A stretch of 64,000 nt of DNA, from NCBI GenBank assembly GCA_963748985.1, contig CAVVKQ010000008.1, forward strand, positions 1 to 64,000, read 5' to 3'. The notes beneath the pieces were generated by a model. It worked only from the letters and a program-made list of their open reading frames with translations. It ran no database searches and was not told where the DNA came from. This stretch comes from RPQJ01 sp963748985. GTDB lineage: Bacteria > Pseudomonadota > Gammaproteobacteria > Steroidobacterales > Steroidobacteraceae. Below, in pieces: positions 34,574-43,748 of the stretch; the first letter of the stretch is position 1, and each line of letters begins with the position of its first letter. The translations under genes were made by a program, and so were the position numbers.

Positions 34574-35989
34574 ATGACGGCCACTCACTACAACGACAAG
34601 GTGGTCCGGCAGTTCGCGATCATGACCGTGGTCTGGGGAATCGTCGGCATGCTCGTCGGCGTCCTGATCGCGGCCCAACTGCTGTGGCCCGACCTGCTGC
34701 CCCCGTACTCGTTCCTGTCCTATTCGCGGCTGCGGCCCCTGCACACCAACGCCGTGATCTTCGCATTCGGCGGCTCCGCGCTGTTCGCGACGTCCTACTA
34801 CATCGTGCAACGCACCTGCCACGTGCGGCTGTTCCTGGACAAGCTCGCGGCGTTCACGTTCTGGGGCTGGCAGCTGGTGATCCTGTCGGCGGCGATCACC
34901 TTGCCGCTCGGCATTACCACCTCGAAGGAGTACGCCGAACTCGAGTGGCCGATCGACATCCTGATCGCCATCGTCTGGGTTGCCTACGCCGTCGTGTTTT
35001 TCGGCACGCTGGCGCTGCGCAAGGTCAAGCACATCTACGTGGCCAACTGGTTCTTCGCCGCGTACATCATCACTATCGCCGTCCTGCACATCACCAACAG
35101 CCTGGCCATGCCGGTCAGCCTGACGAAGTCGTACAGCGTCTACCCCGGCGTGGTGGATGCCATGGTGCAGTGGTGGTACGGGCACAACGCGGTGGGCTTC
35201 TTCCTGACTGCGGCCTTCCTCGGCATGATGTACTACTTCGTGCCGAAGCAGGCGGGACGACCGGTCTACTCCTACCGGCTCTCCGTAGTGCACTTCTGGG
35301 CCCTGATTTCCACGTACATGTGGGCCGGCCCGCACCACCTGCATTACACGACGCTGCCGGACTGGGCACAGTCGCTCGGCATGGTCTTCTCGCTGATCCT
35401 GCTCGCGCCGTCGTGGGGCGGCATGATCAACGGCATCATGACCCTCTCCGGCGCCTGGCATAAGCTGCGCACCGACCCGATCCTCAAGTTCATGATCGTG
35501 TCGCTCTCGTTCTACGGCATGTCGACCTTCGAAGGGCCGATGATGTCGATCAAGACGGTCAACTCGCTCTCGCACTACACCGACTGGACGATCGGCCACG
35601 TGCACTCCGGCGCCCTGGGCTGGGTCGCGATGATCTCGATCGGCACGATGTACGCGCTGATCCCGAAGCTCTTCGGGCGCGAGCAGATGTACAGCGTCAA
35701 GCTCATCGACGTGCACTTCTGGACGACGACCATCGGCGTGGTGCTCTACATCACTTCGATGTGGATTGCCGGCGTGATGCAGGGCCTGATGTGGCGTGCG
35801 ACGAACGCGGACGGCACGCTCACCTACGCGTTCATCGAGTCGATCAAGTCGACCTACCCGTACTACGCGGTCCGCCTCGCCGGCGGCACGCTGGTCTTCG
35901 CGGGCATGTTGCTCATGGCCTGGAACGTCTGGAAGACGATTGCGGCGCGGACGACGACCGCGGATTCACCCGTCGTGCAGCCCGCCTGA
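34574..35989 (+). CDS. ccoN: cbb3-type cytochrome c oxidase subunit I
   Basis: The 471-residue catalytic subunit of the high-affinity terminal oxidase, with about twelve membrane helices. Haem and copper ligand regions are clear: PLHTNAVIFAFGG, WWYGHNAVGFFLTAAFLG (with the Tyr/His neighbourhood of the active site), YMWAGPHHLHYT and FEGPMMSIKTVNSLSHYTDW, GHVHSGALGWV. It reduces O2 to water under microaerobic conditions. First gene of ccoNOQP; GAGG at 34558 precedes the ATG. The upstream gap holds a FixJ-like octamer. Confidence 0.96.
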   Translation: MTATHYNDKVVRQFAIMTVVWGIVGMLVGVLIAAQLLWPDLLPPYSFLSYSRLRPLHTNAVIFAFGGSALFATSYYIVQRTCHVRLFLDKLAAFTFWGWQLVILSAAITLPLGITTSKEYAELEWPIDILIAIVWVAYAVVFFGTLALRKVKHIYVANWFFAAYIITIAVLHITNSLAMPVSLTKSYSVYPGVVDAMVQWWYGHNAVGFFLTAAFLGMMYYFVPKQAGRPVYSYRLSVVHFWALISTYMWAGPHHLHYTTLPDWAQSLGMVFSLILLAPSWGGMINGIMTLSGAWHKLRTDPILKFMIVSLSFYGMSTFEGPMMSIKTVNSLSHYTDWTIGHVHSGALGWVAMISIGTMYALIPKLFGREQMYSVKLIDVHFWTTTIGVVLYITSMWIAGVMQGLMWRATNADGTLTYAFIESIKSTYPYYAVRLAGGTLVFAGMLLMAWNVWKTIAARTTTADSPVVQPA

Positions 35990-36001
35990 AGGTAATCACG
36001 C

Positions 36002-36610
36002 ATGAACCACGATGCAGTAGAAAAGAAAGTCGGCGTGCTCGGCGTGCTGATCGCGCTGGTGATCAGCGTCGGCGGCCTGGTCGAGATCGTCCCGCTGTTC
36101 TTCCAGGCGTCGGTTACCCAACCGGCCCCGGGAATCATGCCGTACGAGGCGCTGCGGCTCGAGGGCCGCGACGTCTATATCCGCGAGGGTTGCTATCTCT
36201 GCCACTCGCAGATGATCCGGCCGTTCCGATCGGAGACCGAGCGCTACGGGCCGTATTCGCTGCCAGGCGAGTCGGTGTACGACCATCCGTTCCAGTTCGG
36301 CTCGAAGCGCACGGGGCCCGACCTCGCGCGCGTCGGCGGCCGGTACTCGGACGATTGGCACCGCGTCCACCTGCTGAACCCGCGCGACGTCGTGCCGGAA
36401 TCCAACATGCCGCGCTTCGTGTGGCTGGCCGACGGCAGGATCGACGGCGCGCTCACGGTCAAGAAGATGGAGGCACTGCGCAGGATCGGCGTGCCGTACA
36501 CGGATGCAGACATCGCCGGCGCTGCGGCAGCGGTCGAGGGCAAGTCGGAACTCGACGCGCTCATCGCCTACCTGCAGGGCCTTGGCACGAACCTCAAGGC
36601 GGGAACCTGA
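36002..36610 (+). CDS. ccoO: cbb3-type cytochrome c oxidase subunit II (monohaem c)
   Basis: A 202-residue membrane-anchored cytochrome c. An N-terminal helix (about residues 12-32) is followed by the haem site REGCYLCHSQMIRPF and the Met-containing loop PESNMPRFVW. It transfers electrons from CcoP or a soluble cytochrome to CcoN. It follows ccoN by 12 bp and precedes ccoQ by 3 bp, so the cluster is one transcript. Confidence 0.96.
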   Translation: MNHDAVEKKVGVLGVLIALVISVGGLVEIVPLFFQASVTQPAPGIMPYEALRLEGRDVYIREGCYLCHSQMIRPFRSETERYGPYSLPGESVYDHPFQFGSKRTGPDLARVGGRYSDDWHRVHLLNPRDVVPESNMPRFVWLADGRIDGALTVKKMEALRRIGVPYTDADIAGAAAAVEGKSELDALIAYLQGLGTNLKAGT

Positions 36611-36613
36611 GGC

Positions 36614-36784
36614 ATGGACATCGGCACGGTACGCGGATTGATCACGGCTGCGCTGTTCATCGCGTTCCTCGCGCTGGTGTTCTGGGCCTACAGCAAGCGT
36701 CGCAAGGCGGACTTCGACAAGCTGGCGCGCATGCCGCTTGAGGACGACCCGCCGGCAAAAGATTCAGGGAGCAAGACCCCATGA
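36614..36784 (+). CDS. ccoQ: cbb3-type oxidase small subunit CcoQ
   Basis: A 56-residue single-helix protein: MDIGTVRGLITAALFIAFLA starts it, then a Lys/Arg-rich segment SKRRKADFDKLARMP. CcoQ stabilises the CcoP-CcoNO association. Its length, its place between ccoO and ccoP and the ATGA overlap with ccoP make it certain despite low sequence conservation. Confidence 0.93.
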   Translation: MDIGTVRGLITAALFIAFLALVFWAYSKRRKADFDKLARMPLEDDPPAKDSGSKTP

Positions 36785-37680
36785 CTAGTGGTTGGAGCCT
36801 GTTCGTCATCATCCTGACGATCGCAAATATCCTGGCCTGTGTCTGGCTGCTGCGCTGGACATCGAAGCCGCGCACGGCGAACGAGAAGATCGGCGGCGGC
36901 GCCGATACGGGGCACGTCTGGGACAGGGACCTGCGCGAGTACAACAACCCGCTGCCCAAGTGGTGGCTCTGGCTGTTCTACATCACCGTCGTCTTCGGCC
37001 TGCTCTACCTGGTGTTCTATCCGGGACTCGGCAACTTCGCCGGCATCGGCGGCTGGACCCAGGCGGGCCAGTACGAGCAGGAAAGGGCCGTCGTGGAAGC
37101 GCGTGCTGCCGCACTGCTGGCTCCGCTTGCCGTGCTGCCCGTTGCCGAACTCGTGAACAACGAGCAGGCGATGTCCACGGCGCACAACCTGTTCCAGCAG
37201 AACTGCGCACAGTGCCACGGCTCGGACGGCGGCGGCGCCGTCGGCTTCCCGAACCTGCGCGACGCCAACTGGCAGTGGGGCAGCGACGCGGACTCCGTGG
37301 TGGCGACCATTGCAGGCGGGCGGGTTGCGGCGATGCCGCCCTGGGCCGCCGTGATCGGCGAGCCGGGCGTGGAAGAAGTCGTCGCGTACGTGCAGACGCT
37401 GGGCGGCCAGCAGGCCGATGCCACGAAGGCGGCGGCCGGCCAGGTGCACTTCCAGACGCTCTGTTCCGCGTGCCATGGCATGGACGGCAAGGGCAATCCG
37501 CTGCTCGGAGCGCCCGACCTGACAGACGAGGCCTGGCTGTATGGCGGCGACGCCGCGACGATCAAGCAGACCGTCATGAGCGGCCGCAACGGCCAGATGC
37601 CGGCGTGGGGCGACAAACTCGGCGAACAGCGCGTGAAGCTGCTGACCGCCTACGTCACGAAGCTGGCGGCGGGCAAGTAA
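36781..37680 (+). CDS. ccoP: cbb3-type cytochrome c oxidase subunit III (dihaem c)
   Basis: A 299-residue dihaem cytochrome c. Two membrane segments (about 5-25 and 58-80, WWLWLFYITVVFGLLYLVFY) are followed by two cytochrome c domains with CAQCH (about 138) and CSACH (about 231). It receives electrons from the bc1 complex or soluble cytochromes. The start ATG overlaps the ccoQ stop. The next gene begins 3 bp after its stop. Confidence 0.96.
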   Translation: MTSGWSLFVIILTIANILACVWLLRWTSKPRTANEKIGGGADTGHVWDRDLREYNNPLPKWWLWLFYITVVFGLLYLVFYPGLGNFAGIGGWTQAGQYEQERAVVEARAAALLAPLAVLPVAELVNNEQAMSTAHNLFQQNCAQCHGSDGGGAVGFPNLRDANWQWGSDADSVVATIAGGRVAAMPPWAAVIGEPGVEEVVAYVQTLGGQQADATKAAAGQVHFQTLCSACHGMDGKGNPLLGAPDLTDEAWLYGGDAATIKQTVMSGRNGQMPAWGDKLGEQRVKLLTAYVTKLAAGK

Positions 37681-37683
37681 CGA

Positions 37684-38007
37684 GTGCGAAAAGCATCCGA
37701 CGAGTACACGGGCAGACTGCGGTGGCCGCGTCTCGGACAGGACGTGGCCATCGTGGCCTGGCCGTCGTTTCTCGTCGCAAGCGTGGCGACGATGGTGTGC
37801 TTCGGGTTCATCGACCCGGTGCTGGTCGGCAACGACGATTACCCGCCACCGGCCTTCCAGACACGCATGACGGGCTACGCGGTCGGCTTCTTCTTTTTCT
37901 GGCTGATCGCGGCACTATCGAGCCTGATGACACTGTACCTGGTGCGAACGGCGCATCCCGAACCGGCAGACGAGGGGACTGACGACGGGACGCGGAGTCC
38001 CGAATGA
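37684..38007 (+). CDS. Small two-helix membrane protein in the cco operon
   Basis: A 107-residue protein from GTG 37684 that I do not recognise by name. Two hydrophobic helices (about 22-46 and 66-88, VGFFFFWLIAALSSLMTLYL) flank the loop NDDYPPPAFQTR; the tail is acidic. It sits tightly between ccoP (3 bp) and ccoG (4-bp overlap), so it is very probably translated with them. It may be an assembly or stability factor for the oxidase, but only context supports that. Confidence 0.8.
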   Translation: MRKASDEYTGRLRWPRLGQDVAIVAWPSFLVASVATMVCFGFIDPVLVGNDDYPPPAFQTRMTGYAVGFFFFWLIAALSSLMTLYLVRTAHPEPADEGTDDGTRSPE

Positions 38008-39386
38008 ACGAAGTCCCGGCCCCCGTCGACGGCGTGCTGTACGCAGCCCGCCAGAAGGTCTATCCCCGTGACATCAAGGGCCGCTTCCAGCGGCTCCGCG
38101 TCTACGCGGTCTTCGCGCTGCTCGGCCTCTACTACGTGTTGCCGTGGATTCGCTGGGGCGAACGCCAGGCCGTGCTGTTCGACCTGCCCGCGCGCAAGTT
38201 CCACATTTTCGCCTTGACGCTCTGGCCGCAGGATTTCTATTTCCTGACGTGGCTGCTGATCATCGCGGCCCTGGCGCTGTTCTTCTTCACCGCGCTCGCC
38301 GGTCGGCTGTTCTGCGGCTTCGCGTGCCCGCAGACGGTCTGGACCGAGACCTTCGTCTGGATCGAACGCTGGGTGGAAGGCAGCCGCACGCAGCAGATGA
38401 AGCTGGCGAGGGCGCCCTTGAGCGGCGAGAAGATCCTGCGCAAGGGCACGAAGTACTTCCTCTGGTTCGCGTTCGCGCTGTGGACCGGCTTTACGTTCGT
38501 CGGCTACTTCACGCCGATCACCGAACTCGCGGGCAAGATCGTGAGTTTCTCGACCGGACCGTGGGAGACGTTCTGGGTGCTGTTCTACGGCGGCGCCACC
38601 TACGTCAACGCGGGCTTCATGCGCGAGCAGGTCTGCAAGTACATGTGCCCGTACGCGCGCTTCCAGAGCGCCATGTTCGACAAGGACACGCTGATCATCA
38701 CGTACGATCAGCAGCGGGGCGAGCCGCGAGGCGCGCGCAAGAAGGGCTCGGACCCCAAGGCGGCCGGCCTCGGCGACTGCGTCGACTGCACGGTCTGCGT
38801 GCAGGTCTGCCCCACCGGCATCGACATCCGCAAGGGCCTGCAGTACGAGTGCATCGCATGCGCAGCCTGCATCGACGCGTGCGACGAGGTCATGGAAAAG
38901 GTCGGCTACCCCAAGGGCCTGATCCGCTACGACACTCAGCATGGCCTCGAGGGCAAGGCGAAGCACGTGCTGCGGCCGCGCACGGTTGTCTATGCCTCGC
39001 TGATCACGTTGCTGATTGCCGGCTTCGCCTACACCATCACGCATCGCAACGTCGTCGCCGTCGACGTCATCCGCGACCGCAATGCATTGTTCCGCGAGCT
39101 GCCGGGCGGCATGATCGAAAACGTGTACAACGTGAAGATCCTGAACAAGGACTCCGCCGAGCACGAGTTCACGATCAGCGCCGAAGGCCTGCCCGGCCTG
39201 CGGGTCGATTACGGCGCGGACGAAGTCGAGGTCGGGCCCGGTGACGTGCGCAGCGTGGCGGTCCGGCTGCGCGTGCCGCGCGGCGAACTGCAAGGCGGCG
39301 CGGACATCCATTTTACGATCCGCACGCAGGACGAGCGTGCGCTCGAAGCGACGGGCAAGGCCCGTTTCCTCGCCCCCACGAACTGA
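38004..39386 (+). CDS. ccoG: cbb3 oxidase accessory cupric reductase CcoG
   Basis: A 460-residue polyferredoxin (RdxA/FixG family). Several membrane helices in the first half carry the cluster-like FCGFACPQTVW and CKYMCPYARFQSAMF; two 4Fe-4S motifs follow, DCVDCTVCVQVCPTGIDIR and ECIACAACIDACDEVM; the C-terminal ~120 residues form an Ig-like periplasmic domain. CcoG reduces Cu(II) to Cu(I) for delivery into CcoN's CuB site. It overlaps the preceding small gene by four bases. Confidence 0.94.
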   Translation: MNEVPAPVDGVLYAARQKVYPRDIKGRFQRLRVYAVFALLGLYYVLPWIRWGERQAVLFDLPARKFHIFALTLWPQDFYFLTWLLIIAALALFFFTALAGRLFCGFACPQTVWTETFVWIERWVEGSRTQQMKLARAPLSGEKILRKGTKYFLWFAFALWTGFTFVGYFTPITELAGKIVSFSTGPWETFWVLFYGGATYVNAGFMREQVCKYMCPYARFQSAMFDKDTLIITYDQQRGEPRGARKKGSDPKAAGLGDCVDCTVCVQVCPTGIDIRKGLQYECIACAACIDACDEVMEKVGYPKGLIRYDTQHGLEGKAKHVLRPRTVVYASLITLLIAGFAYTITHRNVVAVDVIRDRNALFRELPGGMIENVYNVKILNKDSAEHEFTISAEGLPGLRVDYGADEVEVGPGDVRSVAVRLRVPRGELQGGADIHFTIRTQDERALEATGKARFLAPTN

Positions 39387-39399
39387 TAGGCTTGAATCC

Positions 39400-39597
39400 A
39401 TGAGCAACCAGACCGAGCGGCCCTGGTACCGTCAGTTCTATCCCTGGATGCTGATCGCGCTGCCCGCATCCGCCGTGATCGGCGGGTTCATCACGCTGTA
39501 CATCGCGATCTCCCACCCCGACGTGCTGGTCCGCAAGGACTGCGTGCGCGACGGCGTCACGATCGTCTGCGGCGAGGACGCCCCGCGGAGCCCATGA
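39400..39597 (+). CDS. ccoH: Short CcoH/FixH-like protein
   Basis: A 65-residue single-helix protein: PWYRQFYPWMLIALPASAV and the helix GGFITLYIAISHPD match the N-terminus of CcoH/FixH, an assembly factor that binds newly made cbb3 subunits. The usual motif after the helix (Asp-x-Tyr-Tyr-Lys) reads RKDCVRDGVTIV here, and the long periplasmic domain of classical FixH is absent. It overlaps ccoI by four bases, the normal place for ccoH. Short versions may be common in some gammaproteobacteria; I cannot check. Confidence 0.8.
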   Translation: MSNQTERPWYRQFYPWMLIALPASAVIGGFITLYIAISHPDVLVRKDCVRDGVTIVCGEDAPRSP

Positions 39598-42068
39598 CGG
39601 CGGGGCCGGGCTCTGCTTGCTTCCATTGCGGCGAGCCTATCCCGGCCGGCGTGCGTATTGCCGCGCACATCGAAGCACGGGAAGAACCTGTCTGCTGCCA
39701 TGGCTGCAAGGCCGTCGCAGAGTTCATCACGGGGGCCGGGCTCGACGACTACTACAAGTACCGCGACCGCGCAGGAGCGCGGGCGGACGAGTCGCCGCGT
39801 CCCGACCGCTGGTCCGCCTACGACCGACCCGAACTCGTCGAGCGCCTGACCCGCGCCGAGGCCAACGGCGCACGCTCGATCACCGTGTTGCTGGAAGGCC
39901 TGCGTTGCTCGGCCTGCAGCTGGCTCGCCGACAAGGCGCTGCACCTGCAGAGCGGCGTGCTCGACGTCAGCGTGAATCCGGCCACTGCCCGCGCCCGGCT
40001 GGTGTGGGAGCCGTCGAAGGTGAGGCTTGGCGATCTGCTGCGCGTGCTCGAGCACGTCGGGCTGCGGCCACATCCGCTCGCAGGCGAACCTGCCGAGCAG
40101 ATCGCGCTGCTCGAACGACGCAGCGCGCTGAAGCGGCTCGCGGTCGCGGGCTTCGGCATGATGCAGGTGATGATGTTCGCGCTGCCGCTCTACGTGGCGC
40201 ACACGTCGGGCATGGAGCCCGGCATGCGCGAGTTTTTCCGACTCGTCAGCATGCTGGTATCCATTCCGGTCGCCTTCTACTCGGGCTGGCCGTTCTACCA
40301 GGGCGCCTGGCACGCACTGCGGGCCCGCAGCGTGAGCATGGACGTGCCCGTCACGCTCGGCATCGTCATCGCCTTCGTGGCGAGCGTGTGGAACGCGCTG
40401 GCCGGCCACGGCGAGGTCTATTTCGATTCCGTCACGATGTTCGTGTTCTTCCTTTCGCTCGGCCGCTACGTCGAGATGGTGGCGCGCCATCGCGCCGGCA
40501 GCGTCGCCGATGCGCTCGCTCGACTCGCGCCCGTCACCGCGCGGCGCGTGCGGGACGATCAGGTCGAGGACGTGCAGGCGAGCGAGCTGCAGCCGGGCGA
40601 CGAGATGCTCGTGCGCACGGGTGAGGTATTTGCTGCCGACGGTGTCGTGGCCGAAGGGACTGACGGCCGCGTCGACGAATCGATGCTCACGGGCGAGTCG
40701 ACCGCGATCTCGAAGCACCGGGGCTCGCCGGTGCATGCGGGCACGCAGAACCTGGGCGCGCCACTGCGTGTGCGCGTGGCGGCCGTCGCCGGCAATACCG
40801 TACTGGCCGGCATCGTCGCGCTGCTCGAGCGGGCACAGGCCGAGCGGCCCCGGCTCGCCAAGGCCGCCGATCGCGCCGCCGCCTGGTTCCTGAGCCGCAT
40901 CCTCGTCGGCTCGGCGCTGGTCTTCATCGTGTGGTGGTTCGTCGATCCATCGCAGGCCGTTCCCGCGACGCTTGCCGTGCTGGTAGTGACCTGTCCCTGC
41001 GCGCTGTCGCTCGCGACGCCTGCCGTGCTCGCGGCAGCCACCGCGGATCTCGCACGGCGAGGCGTGCTGGTGGCACGCTCCGATGCGTTCGAATCGCTGG
41101 CGAAGGCCACGCACGTGCTGTGGGACAAGACGGGCACGCTCACGCACGGCCTCGTGCGTGTCGAAGAAGTCCGGCCGTTGCGCGCCGAAAGCCCGGAGCA
41201 CAGCCTGGCGCTGGCGGCTGCGTTGGAGCGTATGTCCGAGCACCCGATCGCCAAGGCCTTCCTGACCGCCGGAGCCACGACGTCCACCGCAACGGACGTG
41301 GCCGTGATCGCGGGTGCAGGCCTCGAGGGCCGCGTCGATGGCCGGCGGTTGCGCATCGGCACGCTGGACTTCGCACGCGGCCTGTCGGTGCACGTGGAGC
41401 AAGCAGAGACGACGGAATCAGCTGCTGCGGAAAGCTGGGTCTACCTCGGAGATGAATCCGGGCTGCTGGCGGGCTTCCGCCTTGCGGACCCGCTGCGTGC
41501 AGAAACAGCTGACTGCGTGCAGCAACTTGCTCACCTCGGCCTCGCTTCGGCGATCGTGAGCGGCGACGCTGCAGCGGCCGTTGCACGCATTGCAGCGCGC
41601 AGCGGCATCGAGCGTTTCGAGGCGCGGCTGACGCCACATGCGAAAGTCGCACGCCTCAGATCGCTGCAGGACACGGGTGCGGTCGTCGTCGCCGTCGGTG
41701 ACGGCATCAACGATGCGCCGTTGCTGCAGGCGGCGAACGTCGCTGTCGCCATGGGCAGGGGCTCCGCCCTCGCGCAGACGAGCGCCGACCTGATCCTCGT
41801 GCGCGATTCGCTCGACCAGCTGCCGGAGATCGTGCGGATGGCGCGCCAGGCCCAGCGCATCGTCAAGCAGAACCTCGCCTGGTCGATCGCCTACAACCTG
41901 GCCGCGCTGCCACTCGCTGCACTCGGCCTCGTGCCGGCGTGGCTCGCGGCGATCGGCATGTCGCTGAGTTCGGTGTTCGTGGTACTGAATGCGACTCGTG
42001 TCGCGCGTCGCACGACGACGCTGGCAACCCCGCGCTGGACCGATGCACGACCGGCAGGAGCGGCATAG
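39594..42068 (+). CDS. ccoI: Copper-transporting P1B-type ATPase CcoI
   Basis: An 824-residue copper pump. The N-terminus has a Cys-rich metal site (ACFHCGEPIPAG, VCCHGCKAV), then an HMA domain with LRCSACSWLADKAL. The transmembrane CPC motif (VVTCPCALSLATP), phosphorylation site DKTGTLTHG, SEHPIAKA histidine motif and hinge GDGINDAPLL are intact. CcoI/FixI exports Cu to supply cbb3 maturation rather than for detoxification. It sits in the cco accessory run with ccoS directly after. Confidence 0.95.
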   Translation: MTAGPGSACFHCGEPIPAGVRIAAHIEAREEPVCCHGCKAVAEFITGAGLDDYYKYRDRAGARADESPRPDRWSAYDRPELVERLTRAEANGARSITVLLEGLRCSACSWLADKALHLQSGVLDVSVNPATARARLVWEPSKVRLGDLLRVLEHVGLRPHPLAGEPAEQIALLERRSALKRLAVAGFGMMQVMMFALPLYVAHTSGMEPGMREFFRLVSMLVSIPVAFYSGWPFYQGAWHALRARSVSMDVPVTLGIVIAFVASVWNALAGHGEVYFDSVTMFVFFLSLGRYVEMVARHRAGSVADALARLAPVTARRVRDDQVEDVQASELQPGDEMLVRTGEVFAADGVVAEGTDGRVDESMLTGESTAISKHRGSPVHAGTQNLGAPLRVRVAAVAGNTVLAGIVALLERAQAERPRLAKAADRAAAWFLSRILVGSALVFIVWWFVDPSQAVPATLAVLVVTCPCALSLATPAVLAAATADLARRGVLVARSDAFESLAKATHVLWDKTGTLTHGLVRVEEVRPLRAESPEHSLALAAALERMSEHPIAKAFLTAGATTSTATDVAVIAGAGLEGRVDGRRLRIGTLDFARGLSVHVEQAETTESAAAESWVYLGDESGLLAGFRLADPLRAETADCVQQLAHLGLASAIVSGDAAAAVARIAARSGIERFEARLTPHAKVARLRSLQDTGAVVVAVGDGINDAPLLQAANVAVAMGRGSALAQTSADLILVRDSLDQLPEIVRMARQAQRIVKQNLAWSIAYNLAALPLAALGLVPAWLAAIGMSLSSVFVVLNATRVARRTTTLATPRWTDARPAGAA

Positions 42069-42281
42069 ATGGAAATCCTCTACCTGATGGTCCCGCTCGG
42101 CCTGGCGCTCGTCGGAATCGGCCTGTGGGCCTTTTTCTGGGCCGTTGGCAGCGGGCAGTTCGACGATCTCGACAGTCCCGGCTGGTCGGTGCTCGACGAT
42201 GAACGCAAGCGCAAGACCTCGAGTGACGGCACCGTCGACGACTCCAGGAAGCCCGCAACACAGGAACCACCCAAACCATGA
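42069..42281 (+). CDS. ccoS: cbb3 oxidase maturation protein CcoS
   Basis: A 70-residue single-helix protein starting MEILYLMVPLGLALVGIGLW, then FFWAVGSGQFDDLDSPGWSV, the conserved CcoS signature. CcoS is needed for cofactor insertion into CcoN. The gene starts at the base after the ccoI stop and overlaps the SafE-family gene by four bases. Confidence 0.94.
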   Translation: MEILYLMVPLGLALVGIGLWAFFWAVGSGQFDDLDSPGWSVLDDERKRKTSSDGTVDDSRKPATQEPPKP

Positions 42282-43129
42282 ATGCCCTGGACGCGGGTTC
42301 GCTGAGCCTCGGTGCCGCGCTGATCGCCGGGCTCGCCGGCAGCGGCCATTGCCTGACCATGTGCGGGGGCATCGCGGGTGCCCTGGCGATGCGCAACAGC
42401 ACGTCGGACCGTGCGGGTTCGCGCCTGGCGCTGGCCATCGCCTACAACATTGCTCGCGTGGCCAGTTACACGCTGGCAGGCGCGATGGCCGGTCTCCTTG
42501 GCCAGACTTTGTTGCGCTCGGTCGACGTCGCGCCGCTCTCGATCGCATTTCGCGTGCTGGCCGGCGCCATCATGGTGGCCGCCGCGGGTCGCCTGCTGTT
42601 CGGTTGGCGATTGCTCGACCCGCTCGAGGCCGCGGGCGCCGGTCTCTGGCGCAAGGTCCTGCCGGCAAAGGGGCGTATTGCACAGGGGAAGGGCCTGTCC
42701 GGGGCGATCGGGCTGGGACTGGCGTGGGGCTGGCTGCCCTGTGGACTGACGTATTCGATGCTGTTGCTTGCCGCCACCACGGCCAGTGCCCCCACCGGAG
42801 CGCTCGTGATGGCTGCGTTCGGCGTCGGCACGTTGCCGGCGATGGTGTCGGCCACGGTCGCCTTCGAGCGCGCGGCGAAGCTCCTGGCCAGCCGCGCCAC
42901 GCTGCGCAACGTAGCGGGCTCGCTGCTGCTCGCGTTCGGCGCGTGGACCGCGGGCTCAGCCTTGTACCACCTGGTTGCCCATGGCACGCAAGGTGGCCGC
43001 ACGGGTCACGACATGAGTTCGATGGGTGACCCTGCCGACCCACACGCCGGCCACGACATGAGTGCAACAGGTGCACAGGACAGGCACGACGAGGGCGCGG
43101 CAGCGGACACTGAACCACCACCGCAATAG
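42278..43129 (+). CDS. SafE/TauE-family membrane protein with His/Met tail
   Basis: A 283-residue protein with six or so hydrophobic helices. The first carries GLAGSGHCLTMCGGIAGALAM, a Cys-x3-Cys typical of the SafE-like proteins that accompany cco and heavy-metal genes; a second half repeats with GLGLAWGWLPCGLTYSMLLL. The last ~50 residues are hydrophilic with GHDMSSM and HAGHDMSATG, a likely copper-binding tail. Being last in the cco run, a role in copper handling for oxidase assembly is inferred; sulfite export is only the family label. Confidence 0.85.
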   Translation: MNALDAGSLSLGAALIAGLAGSGHCLTMCGGIAGALAMRNSTSDRAGSRLALAIAYNIARVASYTLAGAMAGLLGQTLLRSVDVAPLSIAFRVLAGAIMVAAAGRLLFGWRLLDPLEAAGAGLWRKVLPAKGRIAQGKGLSGAIGLGLAWGWLPCGLTYSMLLLAATTASAPTGALVMAAFGVGTLPAMVSATVAFERAAKLLASRATLRNVAGSLLLAFGAWTAGSALYHLVAHGTQGGRTGHDMSSMGDPADPHAGHDMSATGAQDRHDEGAAADTEPPPQ

Positions 43130-43307
43130 CTGGGTTTGCGGGCGCCCCGCCACAGCGAGCACGATTCGTGCGCCTGCGAGAGCAGGAAGAGTGGCCGGGA
43201 CGCTCCGGGGCCTGCCTGGCCGGGGACGCTCGACCACTCGTCCTGGGCTGATCCAGCCGCCTTGCGGGCCGACGTCCGGTCCGTCGGCCGTGCCGCCCGG
43301 CCGTCGA

Positions 43308-43748
43308 TCACTGGATCGTGATCGCCAGCGGACTCGGCTTCTGCACCGCGACGCGCGGCAAGCTGACAGTCAGCACGCCATCCTTGGATTCAGCGTGGAT
43401 TCCCTTCGGATCGACATCATCGGGCAGCGCAAAGCCGCGCTCGAACGCGCCGTAGAAACGCTCGGTGCGATGCACGGTCTCGCCCTTCGTCTCCTTTTCC
43501 ACCTTGCGTTCACCCTTGATCGTGAGCACGCCTGCGTCGAACAGGACCTTCACGTCCTCCTTGCGCACATCCGGCAGGTCGACCTTGATCAGGTACTCCT
43601 TTTCCCGCTCGATCACGTCCGCCAGCGGCATGAATTCATAGCCGCCATCGGCCGGTCGGGCCAGGGTCGGCAGCCGGCCAAACATCGGGCCGAACCCTTT
43701 CAGCAGGTCGTCCATCTCGCGGAACGGCTCCCATCTCATCAGTCTCAT
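43308..43748 (-). CDS. Small heat shock protein, Hsp20 family
   Basis: A 146-residue alpha-crystallin-type chaperone. The N-terminal arm (WEPFREMDDLLKGF) leads into the ACD (about 42-135) ending DGVLTVSLPRV, with the IxI-like C-terminal ITI. It holds unfolding proteins. AAGGAGGGCGCC just upstream of ATG 43748 is a strong ribosome site. It is divergent from the FixL-like kinase; a gap with two palindromes separates them, which may link chaperone expression to redox or stress control. Confidence 0.92.
   Translation of the reverse strand: MRLMRWEPFREMDDLLKGFGPMFGRLPTLARPADGGYEFMPLADVIEREKEYLIKVDLPDVRKEDVKVLFDAGVLTIKGERKVEKETKGETVHRTERFYGAFERGFALPDDVDPKGIHAESKDGVLTVSLPRVAVQKPSPLAITIQ

Noticed and set aside
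37875..41402. Long minus-strand open frames opposite ccoG and ccoI
   Set aside because: They cross gene borders of a clear operon and have no recognisable domains.
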